A stretch of DNA of 7,859 bases from Bacillota bacterium (GTDB lineage Bacteria > Bacillota > Clostridia > Oscillospirales > Oscillospiraceae). The first letter of the stretch is position 1, and every line of letters begins with the position of its first letter. The translations under genes and the position numbers were made by a program. Positions 7,118 to 7,859 of the stretch are shown piece by piece. Under the pieces are notes generated by a model. That model did no database searches and was not told where the DNA came from. It saw nothing but the letters and a program-made list of their open reading frames with translations. The DNA lies in assembly GCA_029268085.1 (NCBI GenBank), contig JAJUHD010000121.1, positions 1-7,859 on the forward strand, written 5' to 3'.

Positions 7118-7197
7118 CGAAATAGCTTCGTTGTTGTCGGAAGATCCAATGAAAATTCTGGCGAAATTTTAAGTTTACTTTTCGGAGGATGAGCATA
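7118..7197 (+). other. Short intergenic spacer with two weak AT-rich inverted repeats
   Basis: AACGAA/TTCGTT (7116-7121 and 7127-7132) overlaps the stop codon of the preceding gene. AAAATT/AATTTT (7152-7157 and 7165-7170) lies just before the next ribosome binding site. Both stems are only 6 bp and neither is followed by a T-tract, so neither looks like a terminator. No clear promoter is seen, which favours co-transcription of the two signalling genes. Confidence 0.35.
7184..7188 (+). promoter_or_regulatory. Ribosome binding site of the EAL-HDOD gene
   Basis: A perfect GGAGG ends 9 nt before the ATG at 7198. Another in-frame ATG at 7189 touches the GGAGG directly and is too close to be used, so this site decides the start. 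Confidence 0.85.
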
Positions 7198-7859
7198 ATG
7201 GATGTCTATATTGCAAGGCAACCTATTTTTGACAGACATATGAACGTCTTCGGCTATGAATTGCTCTATAGACAGAGCCGCGAAAATAGTTTTGCTGAAA
7301 TAGATGACGATAAGGCGACAGCTGAGCTAATTTACAACTCATTACTAGTATTCGGACTCAGGGACCTGACAGACGGGAAAAAAGCATTTATCAATTTTTC
7401 AAAGGATTTGATAAGCAGCGAGATCCCATACCTTCTTCCCAAAGATCACATAGTTTTTGAAATACTCGAGCGCAAGGAAACAACGCAGGCTACAATTGAA
7501 GCCTGCGAAAAATTGAGGGCTTTAGGATATAAGCTTGCGATTGACGATTTTGTAATGGACAGCAGCTCACTGCCGCTGATGGACAAGGTCGATATCATCA
7601 AGGTTGAATATCCGTCCGTTAGCCACAGCGACCAGCGTGAATTGATAAAAAAACTCAAAACCAAATCAAATGTGAAGTTCCTTGCTGAAAAGGTGGAGAC
7701 CAGAGAGGATTATCAGAATGCCGTTAAAATGGGCTATGATTACTTTCAGGGATATTTTTTCAGCAAGCCGTCGGTTATCAGTTCAAATGAAATCGAATCG
7801 TTGGATACGAATTTGCTTTATATCCTGCAGGAAGTCAATAAAGAGGAGCCGAGCTATAA
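7198..7859 (+). CDS. EAL domain protein, YuxH/EAL-HDOD type (3' end beyond window)
   Basis: A gene open to the right edge: 220 codons plus two bases. The terminal TATAA is not an in-frame stop. The protein starts with the YuxH-type opening VYIARQPIFDRHMNVFGYELLYR, with EAL changed to ELL. Residues matching the phosphodiesterase centre are largely kept: E21, N66 in INFS, E88 and E91 in EILE, D116-D117 in AIDDF, K135, E164 and E167 in AEKVE, and Q184 in QGYFF. The Asp of the usual IKxD motif is Glu (E137). It may still bind or cleave c-di-GMP, although many family members are considered inactive. After about residue 205, LLYILQEVN matches the linker leading into an HDOD domain, so an HDOD probably follows outside the window, giving about 400 residues in total. 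It is 80 bp downstream of the PAS-GGDEF fusion, whose EAL-HDOD half looks like a diverged paralogue. Family is firm; activity is uncertain. Confidence 0.88.
   Translation, partial: MDVYIARQPIFDRHMNVFGYELLYRQSRENSFAEIDDDKATAELIYNSLLVFGLRDLTDGKKAFINFSKDLISSEIPYLLPKDHIVFEILERKETTQATIEACEKLRALGYKLAIDDFVMDSSSLPLMDKVDIIKVEYPSVSHSDQRELIKKLKTKSNVKFLAEKVETREDYQNAVKMGYDYFQGYFFSKPSVISSNEIESLDTNLLYILQEVNKEEPSY

Noticed and set aside
7116..7170. Terminator between the two signalling genes
   Set aside because: The two inverted repeats are 6-bp AT-rich stems with no T-tract after them.
7855..7859. Terminal TAA as the stop of the last gene
   Set aside because: It is out of frame; the reading frame ends with TAT followed by an incomplete AA codon, so the gene continues.

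Overview
The window looks like chromosomal DNA from a Gram-positive Firmicute, probably a clostridial or ruminococcal gut or anaerobe-type bacterium. The clues are GGAGG-type ribosome binding sites, a near-consensus sigma-A promoter, AT-rich intergenic DNA beside moderate-GC genes, and YuxH-type EAL-HDOD proteins, a family familiar from Bacilli and Clostridia. The assignment is inferred from sequence style, not from a database match. No tRNA, rRNA, CRISPR array, insertion sequence or phage gene was seen.

The left 4.7 kb is read on the minus strand and forms a compact galactoside-degradation operon. In transcription order it holds a full-length GH2 beta-galactosidase (lacZ type, both catalytic glutamates present), a TetR-family regulator starting 2 nt after the lacZ stop, and a GH36 alpha-galactosidase cut by the left edge just before its catalytic Asp region. 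Neither enzyme has a signal peptide, so both should act in the cytoplasm on imported oligosaccharides such as raffinose- or galactan-type sugars. Upstream of lacZ, a perfect 8-bp inverted repeat overlaps a candidate extended -10 element. This is the arrangement expected of a repressor operator, and the TetR protein encoded in the operon is the obvious candidate to bind it.

The divergent intergenic region (about 4670-4987) also carries a near-perfect plus-strand promoter, TTGATA-N17-TATAAT, followed by an AT-rich leader of about 135 nt.

The right 2.9 kb is read on the plus strand and encodes two c-di-GMP signalling proteins, 80 bp apart with no convincing terminator between them. The first is a PAS-GGDEF-EAL-HDOD fusion: the GGDEF domain is intact, while the EAL domain has lost most catalytic residues. 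The second, cut by the right edge, is an EAL protein of the YuxH (EAL-HDOD) type that keeps nearly all of those residues. The pair looks like a duplicated EAL-HDOD module, one copy of which was fused to a PAS-diguanylate cyclase and became catalytically dead in its EAL half. Whether this signalling pair is linked to galactoside use is unknown; they share only the intergenic region.
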